The position numbers were made by a program, and so were the translations under genes. This document shows, piece after piece, positions 25,529 through 34,496 of a stretch of DNA of 64,000 bases. Below the pieces are notes generated by a model. It saw only the letters and a program-made list of their open reading frames with translations, had not been told where the DNA came from and made no database searches. How positions within the stretch are numbered: the stretch's first letter is position 1; each line of letters starts with the position of its first letter. The DNA comes from Ensifer adhaerens (lineage in GTDB: Bacteria; Pseudomonadota; Alphaproteobacteria; Rhizobiales; Rhizobiaceae), in NCBI RefSeq assembly GCF_002007205.1, contig NZ_LAZS01000009.1:62001-126000 (forward strand). Direction: 5' to 3'.

Positions 25529-25914
25529 GTTCACTCCAGTTCCAAGATGACGAGCGGCAAGGTTATCGGCCGCGCGCCAGGGTTTCGTTGCTTCAATCTT
25601 CTGCGGAATGACGGGATGTCCGAGATCAGTGTGCCGTCTCGACAGTCACGTGCCGCCTTGCACCGCCGCGGATCTACTGTGCGGCTTGCATCATTTTTCT
25701 AGGCGTCGGTATCGCTGCCCGGAATACGCCAAAGGGCTAGGTTCGGTCCTGGGCGGGCCATCCGTGCCGCGCCGCAAGGCCTTGCACGGCAGGATTTCCG
25801 CCACCATGCCGTTGTTTTGGTTCGGCAAATGATAGTTTTGCAAAACCCGTAGTGAAAATCCGTTACTTGCGACCAGTCGAACCTTCGCCTAGTCTGCGCC
25901 TGGAGGAGAACATC
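25529..25914. promoter_or_regulatory. Divergent promoter region, cupin operon / LuxR regulator
   Basis: A 386-base gap with no supported gene. Two similar boxes occur on the plus strand: ctaggcgtcgg (25699-25709) and ctaggttcgg (25737-25746). Related boxes lie at 30875-30884 and 30999-31010, between the polyamine-binding-protein and agmatinase genes. They are candidate binding sites for the LuxR regulator, which is an inference from recurrence only. A ggaggag ribosome site precedes 25915. Confidence 0.4.
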
Positions 25915-26799
25915 ATGAACAACGATACGATCATCAAAGTCTGCGCGCCGGCGCAGCAGACCCCGGGCGTGGGTGATCTGGCACTGTCGCTGATGGAGGG
26001 GGTCGGCCGATCGGACTTTCAGGATCGCCTTGCGCAGTCGCTGAAGCGGCACATCGCGATCGATGCCGGCCTGATGCTGCTCTACCGGCGCGACGCGGCG
26101 CCGAAGATCCTGTTCAACGACTGGCGCACGGACAGGGGGCTTTCCGATATCCGCGCCTATCTACAGGGACCGTACCGGATGGACCCGTTCTACCGGCTGG
26201 CGCTCGACAATGGCGATGACGGTCTCTATCGCTTGAGGCAGATCGATCCGTCCTTCGACCGGTCGCAATATTACCGCGACTACTACCGGCATTCCGGCCT
26301 GCACGACGAATTCAACGTCTTCATCGGCATCGATGCCGACACGAAGATCGCGATCTCGCTGGCGCGGCGCCATTCGCACGCGGCCTTCAGTGGAGAAGAT
26401 CAGGATTTCCTGCAGAGTGCTGCGCCGCTCATCAGCATGGCCGTGCTGCGGCATTATCGCGATATCAGCCCCGAAAGCCTCAGCGACGAAGGCTCGCCGT
26501 TGCAGAGCGCCTTGGCGCAGGCGGTCAGAAACTTTGGCCGCAGCCTGCTCACCGACCGCGAATGCCAGGTCGCGCAGATGATCCTGCGCGGTTACTCGGT
26601 GAAGGGTGCTGCCGAAAAGCTCGGCATCTCGCCGGCGACCGTCAAGCTGCATCGCCGCAACCTCTACGCCAAGCTCGACATCACCTCGCAGACGGCGCTG
26701 TTCTCGCTGTTCATCGACGCCGTGTCGTCGGCAAGCAATGCCTTCGAGGATCCGCTGGCCACGTATCTTTCGCCGGGCGGCGCGCTGAGGCCGCACTGA
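25915..26799 (+). CDS. LuxR family transcriptional regulator
   Basis: A 294-residue regulator. The N-terminal about 200 residues form a GAF/autoinducer-binding-like sensory domain (YLQGPYRMDPFYRLALDNGDDGLYRL). The C-terminal LuxR helix-turn-helix lies at about residues 215-275 (LTDRECQVAQMILRGYSVKGAAEKLGISPATVKLHRRNLYAKL). The start at 25915 has tggaggag 8 bases upstream. No receiver domain is present. It sits in the middle of the polyamine module, divergent from the cupin/oxidase operon and convergent with the transporter genes, so it is the likely local regulator. No LuxI-type synthase is nearby, so acyl-homoserine lactone sensing is not implied. Confidence 0.88.
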   Translation: MNNDTIIKVCAPAQQTPGVGDLALSLMEGVGRSDFQDRLAQSLKRHIAIDAGLMLLYRRDAAPKILFNDWRTDRGLSDIRAYLQGPYRMDPFYRLALDNGDDGLYRLRQIDPSFDRSQYYRDYYRHSGLHDEFNVFIGIDADTKIAISLARRHSHAAFSGEDQDFLQSAAPLISMAVLRHYRDISPESLSDEGSPLQSALAQAVRNFGRSLLTDRECQVAQMILRGYSVKGAAEKLGISPATVKLHRRNLYAKLDITSQTALFSLFIDAVSSASNAFEDPLATYLSPGGALRPH

Positions 26800-26819
26800 C
26801 CCCACCCACTGCGTCGGCA

Positions 26820-26862
26820 ACCCCGGGAAGAGCGGCCCACGCCCTCCCCGGGGACTGTTTTA
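26820..26862 (+). terminator. Hairpin with T-run after the LuxR gene
   Basis: ccccggg and cccgggg arms, separated by a GC-rich loop of about 18 bases, are followed by actgtttt. This lies between the convergent LuxR and permease genes. Confidence 0.5.
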
Positions 26863-27654
26863 AGCGGCACTTACCCGTTGTTCCGAGCGCCGCGAGACCA
26901 GTTGAGCGGCGACCAATCCCAGCACCACGATGCCGAGGATGATCGTCGAGATCGCGTTGATCTCCGGCGTCACGCCGAACTTGATCTGCGAATAGATCTT
27001 CATCGGCAGGGTTGAGGCGCCCGGCCCCGTGGTGAAGCTCGAGATGACGAGGTCGTCCAGCGACAGGGTGAAGGACAGGAGCCAGGCGGAGACGAGCGCC
27101 GGGACCATGTTCGGTAAGGCCACGCTGACGAAGGCCTTGGCCGGCGGGCAGCCGAGATCGCGCGCAGCTTCCTCCAAGGAAGGATCAAGCTCGACCAGTC
27201 GCGACTGCAAGACGACGGTCGCAAAGCAGAGCGTGAAGGTGGTGTGCGCCAGCGTGATGGTGAGCGGCCCGCGATCGATCCCGAGCGTCACGAACATCAG
27301 AAGCATCGACACCGCCATCACCACTTCCGGCATGACCATGGGCGCAAGCAGCATGCCGTTCAGAAGCGCCCGGCCGCGGAACCGACGCAGCCGCACCATG
27401 ACGACCGCCGCGAGCGTGCCGAGGATGGTCGCAGCCGTTGCCGAGACCGCGGCCACCAGGAAGCTCACCTTCGCACCTTCGATGATCGAGGGGTTGGCAA
27501 GAACGGTCGCGTACCATTGGGTGGAAAAGCCGCCCCAGACGGTCACGAGCTTCGAGCCGTTGAAGCTGTAAACGACAAGCACGACGATCGGCAGATAGAG
27601 GAAGGCAAGGCCGAACAGGATCGACAGCCGATTGAACCAGCTTGGTTTGGTCAT
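26860..27654 (-). CDS. Polyamine ABC transporter permease, PotC/PotI-like
   Basis: A 264-residue inner-membrane permease with six hydrophobic segments. The EAA-type loop lies near residue 165 (EEAARDLGCPPAKAFVSVALPNMVPALVSAWLLSF), typical of spermidine/putrescine permeases. It is the last gene of a four-gene transporter operon on the minus strand (binding protein, ATPase, PotB-like, PotC-like), 10 bases after the other permease. The role is import of putrescine or another polyamine, judged from family and from the agmatinase and amine-oxidase neighbours. Confidence 0.9.
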   Translation of the reverse strand: MTKPSWFNRLSILFGLAFLYLPIVVLVVYSFNGSKLVTVWGGFSTQWYATVLANPSIIEGAKVSFLVAAVSATAATILGTLAAVVMVRLRRFRGRALLNGMLLAPMVMPEVVMAVSMLLMFVTLGIDRGPLTITLAHTTFTLCFATVVLQSRLVELDPSLEEAARDLGCPPAKAFVSVALPNMVPALVSAWLLSFTLSLDDLVISSFTTGPGASTLPMKIYSQIKFGVTPEINAISTIILGIVVLGLVAAQLVSRRSEQRVSAA

Positions 27655-27664
27655 GGCGTTCCCC

Positions 27665-28582
27665 TCAGTTCTGCGTGCGCGCCTGGCGCGACTGGAAGTA
27701 GACGATCGGCACGACCAGGAGTGCGAGCAGGACGATCGTCACGGCGGCGGCCATAGGCCAGTCGCGGTTGTTGAAGAATTCGAGCCAGATGGCGCGGCCG
27801 ATCATCTGCGTGTCTGCGCCGCCGAGCAGGTCGGGGATCACGAACTCGCCGACGACGGGGATGAAGACCAGGGCGCAGCCGGCCAGGACGCCGGGCAGGC
27901 TCAAGGGGAAGGTGACCCGCCAGAAGGCGGAGATCCGCGAGCAGCCGAGATCGCGCGCGGCCTCGATCAATGTCTTATCGGCGCTGCTCAAGGTCGAGTA
28001 GATCGGCAAAACCATGAAGGGCAAGTACGTATAGACGATGCCGATATAGATCGCCGTTTCGGTGTTAAGGATGCGCAGCGGTTCGCTGATGAGGCCGATC
28101 TTCAACAGCAGCGCGTTCAATAGGCCGTCGTTTCTGAGGATGCTCATCCAGGAATAGACGCGGATCAGCATCGAACTCCAGAACGGCACGATCACCAGGA
28201 AGACCAACAGTGACCTTGAGGACGGCGCGCAGGAGGCGATGCCGTAGGCAAGCGGATAGGCGATGAAGAGCATGGCGGCGGTCGAAATCGCCGCGATCTT
28301 GAGGCTCGTCAGATAGGCCAGCAGATAGGTGTCGTCGGTGAGAACGTAGAGGAAGTTCTCGAAGTTGAGCCGGAGATTGAGGATCGAGCCGTCCCAGGCG
28401 GTCAGCGGCTCGAAAGGCGGCATGCCGAGCCGCACGGTCGAGAGGCTGATGCCGGCAGCCAGCGCGAAGGGCGCCAGGAAGAGCACCAGAAGCCAGGCAT
28501 AGGGAATGGCGATCAGCAGGCGTTTGCCCCAATTCGTCTTTGCGGAAGGGGCGGCTGCGGAAGAAAGGACGACGGAAGACAA
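27665..28582 (-). CDS. Polyamine ABC transporter permease, PotB/PotH-like
   Basis: A 305-residue permease with a hydrophilic N-terminus and six membrane segments. The EAA loop is near residue 205 (EAARDLGCSRISAFWRVTFPLSLPGVLAGCAL). The NDGLLNALLLKIGL and ILNTETAIYIGIVYTYLPFMVLPIY segments are typical of PotB/PotH. It lies 11 bases after the ATPase gene, completing the membrane heterodimer with the PotC-like subunit. Confidence 0.9.
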   Translation of the reverse strand: MSSVVLSSAAAPSAKTNWGKRLLIAIPYAWLLVLFLAPFALAAGISLSTVRLGMPPFEPLTAWDGSILNLRLNFENFLYVLTDDTYLLAYLTSLKIAAISTAAMLFIAYPLAYGIASCAPSSRSLLVFLVIVPFWSSMLIRVYSWMSILRNDGLLNALLLKIGLISEPLRILNTETAIYIGIVYTYLPFMVLPIYSTLSSADKTLIEAARDLGCSRISAFWRVTFPLSLPGVLAGCALVFIPVVGEFVIPDLLGGADTQMIGRAIWLEFFNNRDWPMAAAVTIVLLALLVVPIVYFQSRQARTQN

Positions 28583-28593
28583 GGGGCGACCTC

Positions 28594-29661
28594 CTATTCG
28601 GCCAGCAGCCGGCTCGCCTGCGGCGACCAGCTTGCGAAGACGCGGTCGCCGACGCGAAGATCGCTTTCGGCGCCGAGATTGACCCGACGCGCATCGAGTG
28701 TTGCGCCGGAGTTCAGCCGCACCCGGTAGTGCCGCTCGACGCCTGTGTAGGTGAGTTGTTCGACGGTGCCTTCGAGGCCGCTGCCCGAAGTCGAAAGCTC
28801 CACCCGTTCCGGGCGGACCGAAACCCAGAACGGCCGGTCGAGGGCCACCCGGTCGGTAAAGGCGGCGCGGACGCCGCCGCCGGCCTCGTCGCTTTCGATC
28901 CGCAGTTCTTCGCCGCTCCGCTCCGCCCGCCCGCCGGCAAAGACATTGGTTTCGCCGAGGAACTTCGCGACATAGCGCGACCGCGGGGTTTCGTAGACCT
29001 CCGCCGGCGAGCCGACCTGCAGCACCTGTCCCTGCTTCATGATGGCGATGCGGGTCGAAACCGTCATCGCCTCATGCTGGTCGTGGGTGACGATGATGAA
29101 GGTGAGGCCGAGTTCGCGTTGAAGGCGGACGAGTTCGAGCTGGGTTTCGGTGCGCAGGTTCTTGTCGAGCGCGCCCAGGGGCTCGTCGAGCAGCAGTACC
29201 TTCGGCCGCTTGACCAGCGCCCGGGCCAGCGCCACGCGCTGGCGCTGGCCACCGGAAAGCTGCGCCGGCTTGCGGTCGAGAAGTGCGGTCAGTTGCAGTT
29301 TTTCGGCGACCTCGTCGATGCGTTTCCTGATTTCGCTCTTTTCGAGCCCGTCCTGCTGCAATCCGAATGCGATGTTCTTGCCAACGGTCAGATGCGGAAA
29401 CAGCGCATAGGACTGGAACATCATGTTGGTCGGGCGCCTGTGCGCCGGAACGTCGGTGACGTCGGCTCCCTCCAACTTGATCGCGCCCGAGGTCGGCGTT
29501 TCGAACCCGGCGATCATTCGGAGCAGGGTCGACTTTCCGCAGCCCGACGGTCCGAGCAGCGAGAAGAACTCGCCTTTCTCGATGCCGAGGTTGATGTTGT
29601 TGACAGCGGTGACGACGCCATAGGACTTCGCCAGGTTCTCGATCGAAATGTAGGATTGCAC
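28594..29661 (-). CDS. Polyamine ABC transporter ATP-binding protein, PotA/PotG-like
   Basis: A 355-residue ATPase with Walker [10 protein letters not shown] near residue 37, signature LSGGQRQR near 135 and Walker B LLLDEPLGALD near 155. The C-terminal TOBE-type regulatory domain covers about residues 240-355. The frame stays open far upstream into the binding-protein gene, but homology begins at QSYISIENLAKSYG, so the GTG at 29661 with agga 9 bases upstream is taken as start. It follows the binding-protein gene by 29 bases. Confidence 0.9.
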   Translation of the reverse strand: MQSYISIENLAKSYGVVTAVNNINLGIEKGEFFSLLGPSGCGKSTLLRMIAGFETPTSGAIKLEGADVTDVPAHRRPTNMMFQSYALFPHLTVGKNIAFGLQQDGLEKSEIRKRIDEVAEKLQLTALLDRKPAQLSGGQRQRVALARALVKRPKVLLLDEPLGALDKNLRTETQLELVRLQRELGLTFIIVTHDQHEAMTVSTRIAIMKQGQVLQVGSPAEVYETPRSRYVAKFLGETNVFAGGRAERSGEELRIESDEAGGGVRAAFTDRVALDRPFWVSVRPERVELSTSGSGLEGTVEQLTYTGVERHYRVRLNSGATLDARRVNLGAESDLRVGDRVFASWSPQASRLLAE

Positions 29662-29690
29662 GGGGTCTGATCCTGCTGTTGACGGTTCGC

Positions 29691-30797
29691 CTATTGGCCG
29701 GCCCGGAATGCGGACCAGACGCGGGTGCGTTCGCGCGTCTGGCGCGGCGGCAGCGACTTGTCGACGAAGAGCTTCGCGCGGACCTCGGCAGGAGGATAGA
29801 TGTTCGGGTTGTCGCGGATCGCAGCATCGACTTCCGCGGTCGCTGCGGCATTGGCATTGGCGTAGAACACGTGATTGCTGATGGCCGCGACCGTCTTCGG
29901 CTCGAGAATGTAGTCGATGAAGGCGAGCGCCTGTTCCGGATCCGGCGCGTCGGCGGGGATCGCCATCGTGTCGAAGGAGATGATCGTGCCTTCCTTCGGG
30001 ATCGCATAGTCGACCGCAACGCCTGTCTCCGCCTCTTTGGCACGGGCCGCCGCAATGCCGGCATCGCCGCTCCACATCAGCGCCAGGCAAAGCTGGCCGG
30101 AGGCCATGTCAGCCACGAGCTGGCCGCTCTGCATGTGGCGGATGAAGGGACGGAGCTTGAGTAGCAGTTCCTTGGCCCTGTCGAGATCGTCAGGCTTGGT
30201 GGAATAGGGATCGAGGCCGAGATAGTTAAGCGCGATCGGGATCACCTCGTTCGGCGCGTCGACGATGCCGATGCCGCAATCCTGAAATTTGGCGGCGACC
30301 TCGGGCTTGAAGAACATGTCTAGGCTGTTGGTGGGCGCATCCAGCAGGCGCTCAGAGACGAGTTTCGCGTTATAGGCGACGCCGGTCGTCAGCCACATGT
30401 ACGGAACGAGATACTTGTTGTCCGGATCGTGCTCGGCGACGAGCTTGAGTAGATCCTTGTCGAGGTTGCCGTAGTTTTTCAGGCTTGCCGGGTCGATGGG
30501 TTTCAGCGCTCCGGACTGGATCAGCCGTTCGCCGACGGTCGCGCTCGGGAAGGCGACGTCGAAGCCGCTGCCGCCGGCGAGCAGCCGGGTTTCGAGCACT
30601 TCGAGGCTGTCGTAGAAGTCGACCCGCGTCTCGACGCCGGTGCGCGTCTGAAAGCTCGGAACGGTATCTTCGGCAAAGTAGTCGGAGAAATTGTAGATGA
30701 AGAGCTTGTCTTGCGCCTGGGCGGTCGTCGAGGCCGCAAGGGCGGCGAGCGATGCCGCGAACAGGGTGCGCAGGGTGGTACGGGTTAAGTTTTGCAT
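29691..30797 (-). CDS. Polyamine ABC transporter substrate-binding protein, PotD/PotF-like
   Basis: A 368-residue periplasmic binding protein with signal peptide residues 1-28 (cleavage AQA before QDKLFIYNFSDYFAEDT). The YNFSDYF opening, PYMWLTTGVAYN near 120 and the TMAIPADAPDPEQALAFIDYIL region near 290 are those of PotD/PotF proteins. The start at 30797 has gggaggaacc immediately upstream. It is the first gene of the transporter operon and diverges from agmatinase across a 234-base gap, so both may share a regulator. Confidence 0.9.
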   Translation of the reverse strand: MQNLTRTTLRTLFAASLAALAASTTAQAQDKLFIYNFSDYFAEDTVPSFQTRTGVETRVDFYDSLEVLETRLLAGGSGFDVAFPSATVGERLIQSGALKPIDPASLKNYGNLDKDLLKLVAEHDPDNKYLVPYMWLTTGVAYNAKLVSERLLDAPTNSLDMFFKPEVAAKFQDCGIGIVDAPNEVIPIALNYLGLDPYSTKPDDLDRAKELLLKLRPFIRHMQSGQLVADMASGQLCLALMWSGDAGIAAARAKEAETGVAVDYAIPKEGTIISFDTMAIPADAPDPEQALAFIDYILEPKTVAAISNHVFYANANAAATAEVDAAIRDNPNIYPPAEVRAKLFVDKSLPPRQTRERTRVWSAFRAGQ

Positions 30798-31031
30798 GGT
30801 TCCTCCCAAGGACAGCGTATTTTTGTTTTCGCCAAAGTGATTGGCGGGTCCTCTAAGGGCAACACTCCCTTTGGCTAGGTGCGGCGGGCGGGGCAGCATC
30901 GTAAATGGCATTCGAGGCCTGGCTGCATCGGCCATGTTTGTTTGACCGCGCTCGAAGTAACGTTCGATCGACGGGCATTTCTCGGATGGCAACGGCTGCT
31001 AGGGTTCCGGCGACAGAAAGGGAGAACTTCC
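30798..31031. promoter_or_regulatory. Divergent promoter region, transporter / agmatinase
   Basis: This gap carries two CTAGG boxes, ctaggtgcgg (30875-30884) and ctagggttccgg (30999-31010). They are close in sequence to those between the cupin and LuxR genes. The common core CTAGG followed by CGG makes a shared regulator plausible. Confidence 0.35.
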
Positions 31032-31985
31032 ATGGACGAAAAATTCAACCAGCCGCTCGGCGGCAACGACATGCCCCGTTTCGGCGGCCCCGGCACGATG
31101 ATGCGTCTTCCGACCGCGACCTCGGCTGAAGGTCTCGATGCCTGCTTCGTCGGCATCCCCATGGATATCGGCGCGTCCAACCGCTCGGGCACGCGCTACG
31201 GGCCGCGCCAGATCCGAGCGGAATCCGTGATGATCCGGCCTTACAACATGGCGACGGGTGCGGCGCCGTTTGAAAGCCTGCAGGTTGCCGATGTCGGCGA
31301 CATCGCCATCAACACCTTCAACCTGCCGGCCAATATGGAGATCATCACCCGCAACATCGGCGAGATCCTGAAACATGACTGTATCCCGCTGACGCTCGGC
31401 GGCGATCATACGATCAGCTATCCGATCCTGAAGGCGATCGCCGCAAAGCATGGGCCGGTGGCGCTGATCCACGTCGATGCCCACGCGGATATCAACGACA
31501 CGATGTTCGGCGAGAGGATCGCGCACGGCACACCGTTCCGCCGCGCCTACGAGGACGGCTGCCTCAATCCGAACCTCGTCTTCCAGATCGGCCTGCGCGG
31601 CACAGGCTATGCGTCCGACGACTTCGACTGGTCGCGCGACAAGGGCTTCACCGTCGTGCCGGCGGAGGAGTGCTGGCACAAGTCGCTCGCGCCGCTGATC
31701 GAAGGCATCCGAGCGAAGATCGGCAATCACAAGACCTACCTCACCTTCGACATCGACAGCCTCGATCCGGCCTATGCGCCGGGCACCGGCACCCCGGAGA
31801 TCGGTGGACTGACTGTCATCCAGGCGATCGAGATCATCCGCGGCTGCCGCGGCCTCAACCTGGTCGGCGCCGACCTCGTCGAGGTGAGCCCGCCCTTCGA
31901 TACCACGGGTACGACCGCGATCACTGCCGCGAACCTGCTCTATGAGATGCTCTGCGTGCTGCCGGGTGTGAAGTACAAGCGGTAA
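31032..31985 (+). CDS. Agmatinase family ureohydrolase
   Basis: A 317-residue Mn-dependent ureohydrolase of the arginase/agmatinase family, removing urea from agmatine (giving putrescine) or from a related guanidino compound such as 4-guanidinobutyrate. Binuclear metal motifs are visible: GGDHTISYP near residue 122, DAHADIND near 152 and DIDSLDPAYAPGTGTPE near 240, all intact. The start at 31032 has a gggagaa site; the upstream open frame has no family content. It is divergent from a polyamine transporter and near an amine oxidase, which supports agmatine-to-putrescine catabolism. The exact guanidino substrate cannot be fixed by eye. Confidence 0.9.
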   Translation: MDEKFNQPLGGNDMPRFGGPGTMMRLPTATSAEGLDACFVGIPMDIGASNRSGTRYGPRQIRAESVMIRPYNMATGAAPFESLQVADVGDIAINTFNLPANMEIITRNIGEILKHDCIPLTLGGDHTISYPILKAIAAKHGPVALIHVDAHADINDTMFGERIAHGTPFRRAYEDGCLNPNLVFQIGLRGTGYASDDFDWSRDKGFTVVPAEECWHKSLAPLIEGIRAKIGNHKTYLTFDIDSLDPAYAPGTGTPEIGGLTVIQAIEIIRGCRGLNLVGADLVEVSPPFDTTGTTAITAANLLYEMLCVLPGVKYKR

Positions 31986-32016
31986 TGGTTGCGGCGAGCT
32001 TGAATTCGGATTGGCG

Positions 32017-32036
32017 GGAGGCCGGAGGCGGCCTCC
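32017..32036. terminator. Hairpin between agmatinase and DUF808 gene
   Basis: ggaggcc-ggaggc-ggcctcc, a 7-base perfect stem followed by tttccg, sits between convergent stop codons and may serve both genes. Confidence 0.55.
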
Positions 32037-32060
32037 TTTCCGAAAACCTTTCGAACGCCC

Positions 32061-33029
32061 TTAGCGCTTTGCCGGGCGCAGGCGGCTCCAGATCGGCGCG
32101 ACGACATTGCCCATGATGACGATCGTCACCGCGCCGACGACGATGGCAAGCAGGGCCTGCAGTGCCGAAGTCGCAAGCCAGCCGACGAGCCCGGGGGCGA
32201 CTGTCAGCGCGTGGGCGACGCTCTCGGAAATGTCGTGGATCCAGTGTTCCGGTCCGGCCTGGCCCATCTGCGCCATGCCGTGCACGAGAATGCTGCCGCC
32301 GACCCAGAGCATGGCCGCCGTGCCGATGGCGGCGAGAAACTTGAGAAACACCGGCATGCCGAGCACCAGCCCGCGGCCGAGCGGCCGCAGGAGCGCGACA
32401 GGGTTTTTGGCAAGCGCGACGCCGGCATCGTCGGCCTTGACGATCAAGGCGACCGCCCCGTAGACGGCGAGCGTGATCAGGATGCCGACGCCGGCCAGAA
32501 CCACGCCCTGCATGTAGATGCTGGCGTCGGCCACGGTCGAGAGCGTCAGCGCCATGATCTCCGCGGAAAGAATGAAGTCGGTTCGGATAGCGCCCGCAAC
32601 CTTCTCGTTTTCGAGCGCTGCCGGATCGCTCGTCGCGCCGAGCACGGCTTCCTCATGTGCATGGGCGGCATGGGGGAAGAGGGCACCATAGAGCTTCTCG
32701 GCGCCCTCGTAGCAGAGATAGATGCCGCCGATCATGAGAAGCGGCGTGATCGCCCAGGGCGCGAAGTAACCAAGAAGAAGTGCTCCGGGCAGAAGGAAAA
32801 GCAGCTTGTTCTTGAGCGAACCGTAGGCAATCCGCGCGATGATCGGCAGTTCCCGTTCCGGCGTCAGGCCGACGACATAGCGCGGCGTCACCGCCGCATC
32901 GTCGATCACCACGCCTGCGGCCTTGGTGCTGGCCTTCACCGTCTGGGCGGCGACGTCGTCGAGCGAAGCGGCAGCCATCTTGGCGATCACGGTGATGTCG
33001 TCGAGGAGGGCGATGAGACCTGTGGCCAT
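32061..33029 (-). CDS. DUF808 (YedI-type) inner-membrane protein
   Basis: A 322-residue polytopic membrane protein. The N-terminus MATGLIALLDDITVIAKMAAASLDDVA is the hallmark of the DUF808/YedI family. About six to seven hydrophobic segments follow, including LLFLLPGALLLGYFAPWAITPLLMIGG and the C-terminal LLAIVVGAVTIVIMGNVV. The open frame extends 60 codons upstream but without family features. The family's function is unknown. It appears monocistronic. Confidence 0.88.
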   Translation of the reverse strand: MATGLIALLDDITVIAKMAAASLDDVAAQTVKASTKAAGVVIDDAAVTPRYVVGLTPERELPIIARIAYGSLKNKLLFLLPGALLLGYFAPWAITPLLMIGGIYLCYEGAEKLYGALFPHAAHAHEEAVLGATSDPAALENEKVAGAIRTDFILSAEIMALTLSTVADASIYMQGVVLAGVGILITLAVYGAVALIVKADDAGVALAKNPVALLRPLGRGLVLGMPVFLKFLAAIGTAAMLWVGGSILVHGMAQMGQAGPEHWIHDISESVAHALTVAPGLVGWLATSALQALLAIVVGAVTIVIMGNVVAPIWSRLRPAKR

Positions 33030-33346
33030 TGATGGCGGAACCCTTTGAGAGAAATCCGAAAAGCGGCGGCTGTCAGGTCGGCAGTAACCACCATGGCGTG
33101 TCGAGTCAACGGCCGCCAGGGTCGTGGTTTGCATGGCGGAGGCGCTCCTGCGGCCCGTGGCCGCCGGCCAAGTCTTCATTTCTGCAAAAAGCACCGAAGT
33201 TTGGTTCAACGCCTCCTGCTGCCGAGGCGTGGCCCGCTAAGGCAGTGGTAGCCGGTGGGTACGACGTCGTATGAACCGGACAGCACCGCCGGACGGGAAT
33301 GTCAGCCCCCCACTAGATATCGACGGTGATTGGTATCGAGTGCGCG
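33030..33346. other. Intergenic region with a 12-base palindrome
   Basis: No supported gene. The segment tacgacgtcgta (33260-33271) is a perfect 12-base palindrome flanked by ccggtggg and tgaaccgg, which extends the dyad imperfectly. It could be an operator or a terminator remnant between two minus-strand genes. Confidence 0.35.
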
Positions 33347-34231
33347 TCAAATCTCCGGCTCCTTCCGATTGAAGGTACCTTGGCAGGCGGGATCGGTGCT
33401 GCCGGGAGGGCAGTCGTTCCCTGAACCAGCGTGTTTTGAAGGTTTCACCGGTGTCGACCAGATGCCGCTTTGACCGGTATCGATCCTTCCGCGGCCGCCA
33501 TGTCGTCTGACATTGGCGACCTCCTGCTGCGTGAACACATGTGGCTCGAAAGAAACGGTCAGCGTGTTGCCTGTCGTACTTTTCGTTTCGCCGGAGAGGC
33601 TCACGCCGAGCGGTGCAAGGCCCAGCGCGATGTTGCCGCCGCCACGGTCTTCGATACTCAGCGCGATCTTGTAGGTGTTGCCATCGTCGGCATCCTTGGT
33701 GGTCTTGAAGCAGATGCGGTTCTGTAGTTCGCCAGCCTTTATGAGGGCATCTCTGAGATTGATCAGCGTCCCGGCGATCGGCGCGGACTCGATATTCTCC
33801 CTCCCGGCGTAAACGAAGGACCGATTCGGCAGAGCGTCCACAGCAAGGACAAGTTCCTGGGTATTCGATATGGTACGCCCCGCCCCGAGCCCGCCCGACC
33901 AAGTTGCTGCGCCGGATACAACTGGGCCGACCTCAACGCCTCCATCGATGCTGCTCTCAAGAGTGGTGAGAACCTCCAGCTTTACCGACTTGATGTCGAA
34001 ATCGATAAGGCCGTTGCCACATGCCTTGGTGGCCGATGCATCGATCACGCTGCGCGTTCCTTGTGGCGAGTTCTGATAGGCGACGTAGACGCTCACCTGA
34101 CGCTTCATGTCGTCCACGACGCGTTGAATACTGGAACTCTTTATCGCTTGAACCCGATCTGACTGGGTCGTTGCGCAACCGCCGATCGGGAGTGCAGCCG
34201 CCAAGGCTGCAAGCACAGGAAGTAACCTCAT
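33347..34231 (-). CDS. Putative lipoprotein of unknown function
   Basis: A 294-residue protein with a lipoprotein signal peptide (MRLLPVLAALAAALPIGGC), lipidated Cys19 and Ala at +2, so probably outer-membrane or periplasm-facing. Residues 30-120 alternate strand-like segments (LIDFDIKSVKLEVLTTLES) and faintly recall the trypsin-co-occurring domain 2 type, which is a weak impression only. The C-terminus is Pro/Gly/Ser-rich and contains two Cys (DCPPGS, ACQGTF). The ribosome site ggggga is well placed. Composition is less GC-biased than the neighbours, and together with the next two loci it may form a small acquired islet. Confidence 0.7.
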   Translation of the reverse strand: MRLLPVLAALAAALPIGGCATTQSDRVQAIKSSSIQRVVDDMKRQVSVYVAYQNSPQGTRSVIDASATKACGNGLIDFDIKSVKLEVLTTLESSIDGGVEVGPVVSGAATWSGGLGAGRTISNTQELVLAVDALPNRSFVYAGRENIESAPIAGTLINLRDALIKAGELQNRICFKTTKDADDGNTYKIALSIEDRGGGNIALGLAPLGVSLSGETKSTTGNTLTVSFEPHVFTQQEVANVRRHGGRGRIDTGQSGIWSTPVKPSKHAGSGNDCPPGSTDPACQGTFNRKEPEI

Positions 34232-34496
34232 CGTTTCCCCCAAGTAGCTGCGACGGGTGCTCCCCTGCGTTCGCCGCACGCTGTAATCCCAATGCTTCCA
34301 CAGGTTGCATAGGAAGGCGAGTCGATTTTGCGCCCGGCCGGCAATGGAAAGCACCTAAACGCGTAATTTTAGCCGCGATAAATATTAGGGATCGTTGGCA
34401 GATGCGAATTGCTCCGCTAGGTTGTGCATTCCTTGAGGGTGCCGACTGCGACCAAGCTTGGAGGTGAGGCGCGTCGAGTGGACTGGGAGAGCGGCC

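Noticed and set aside
25915..26799. LuxR protein as a quorum-sensing receptor
   Set aside because: No autoinducer synthase gene is nearby and the context is polyamine metabolism.
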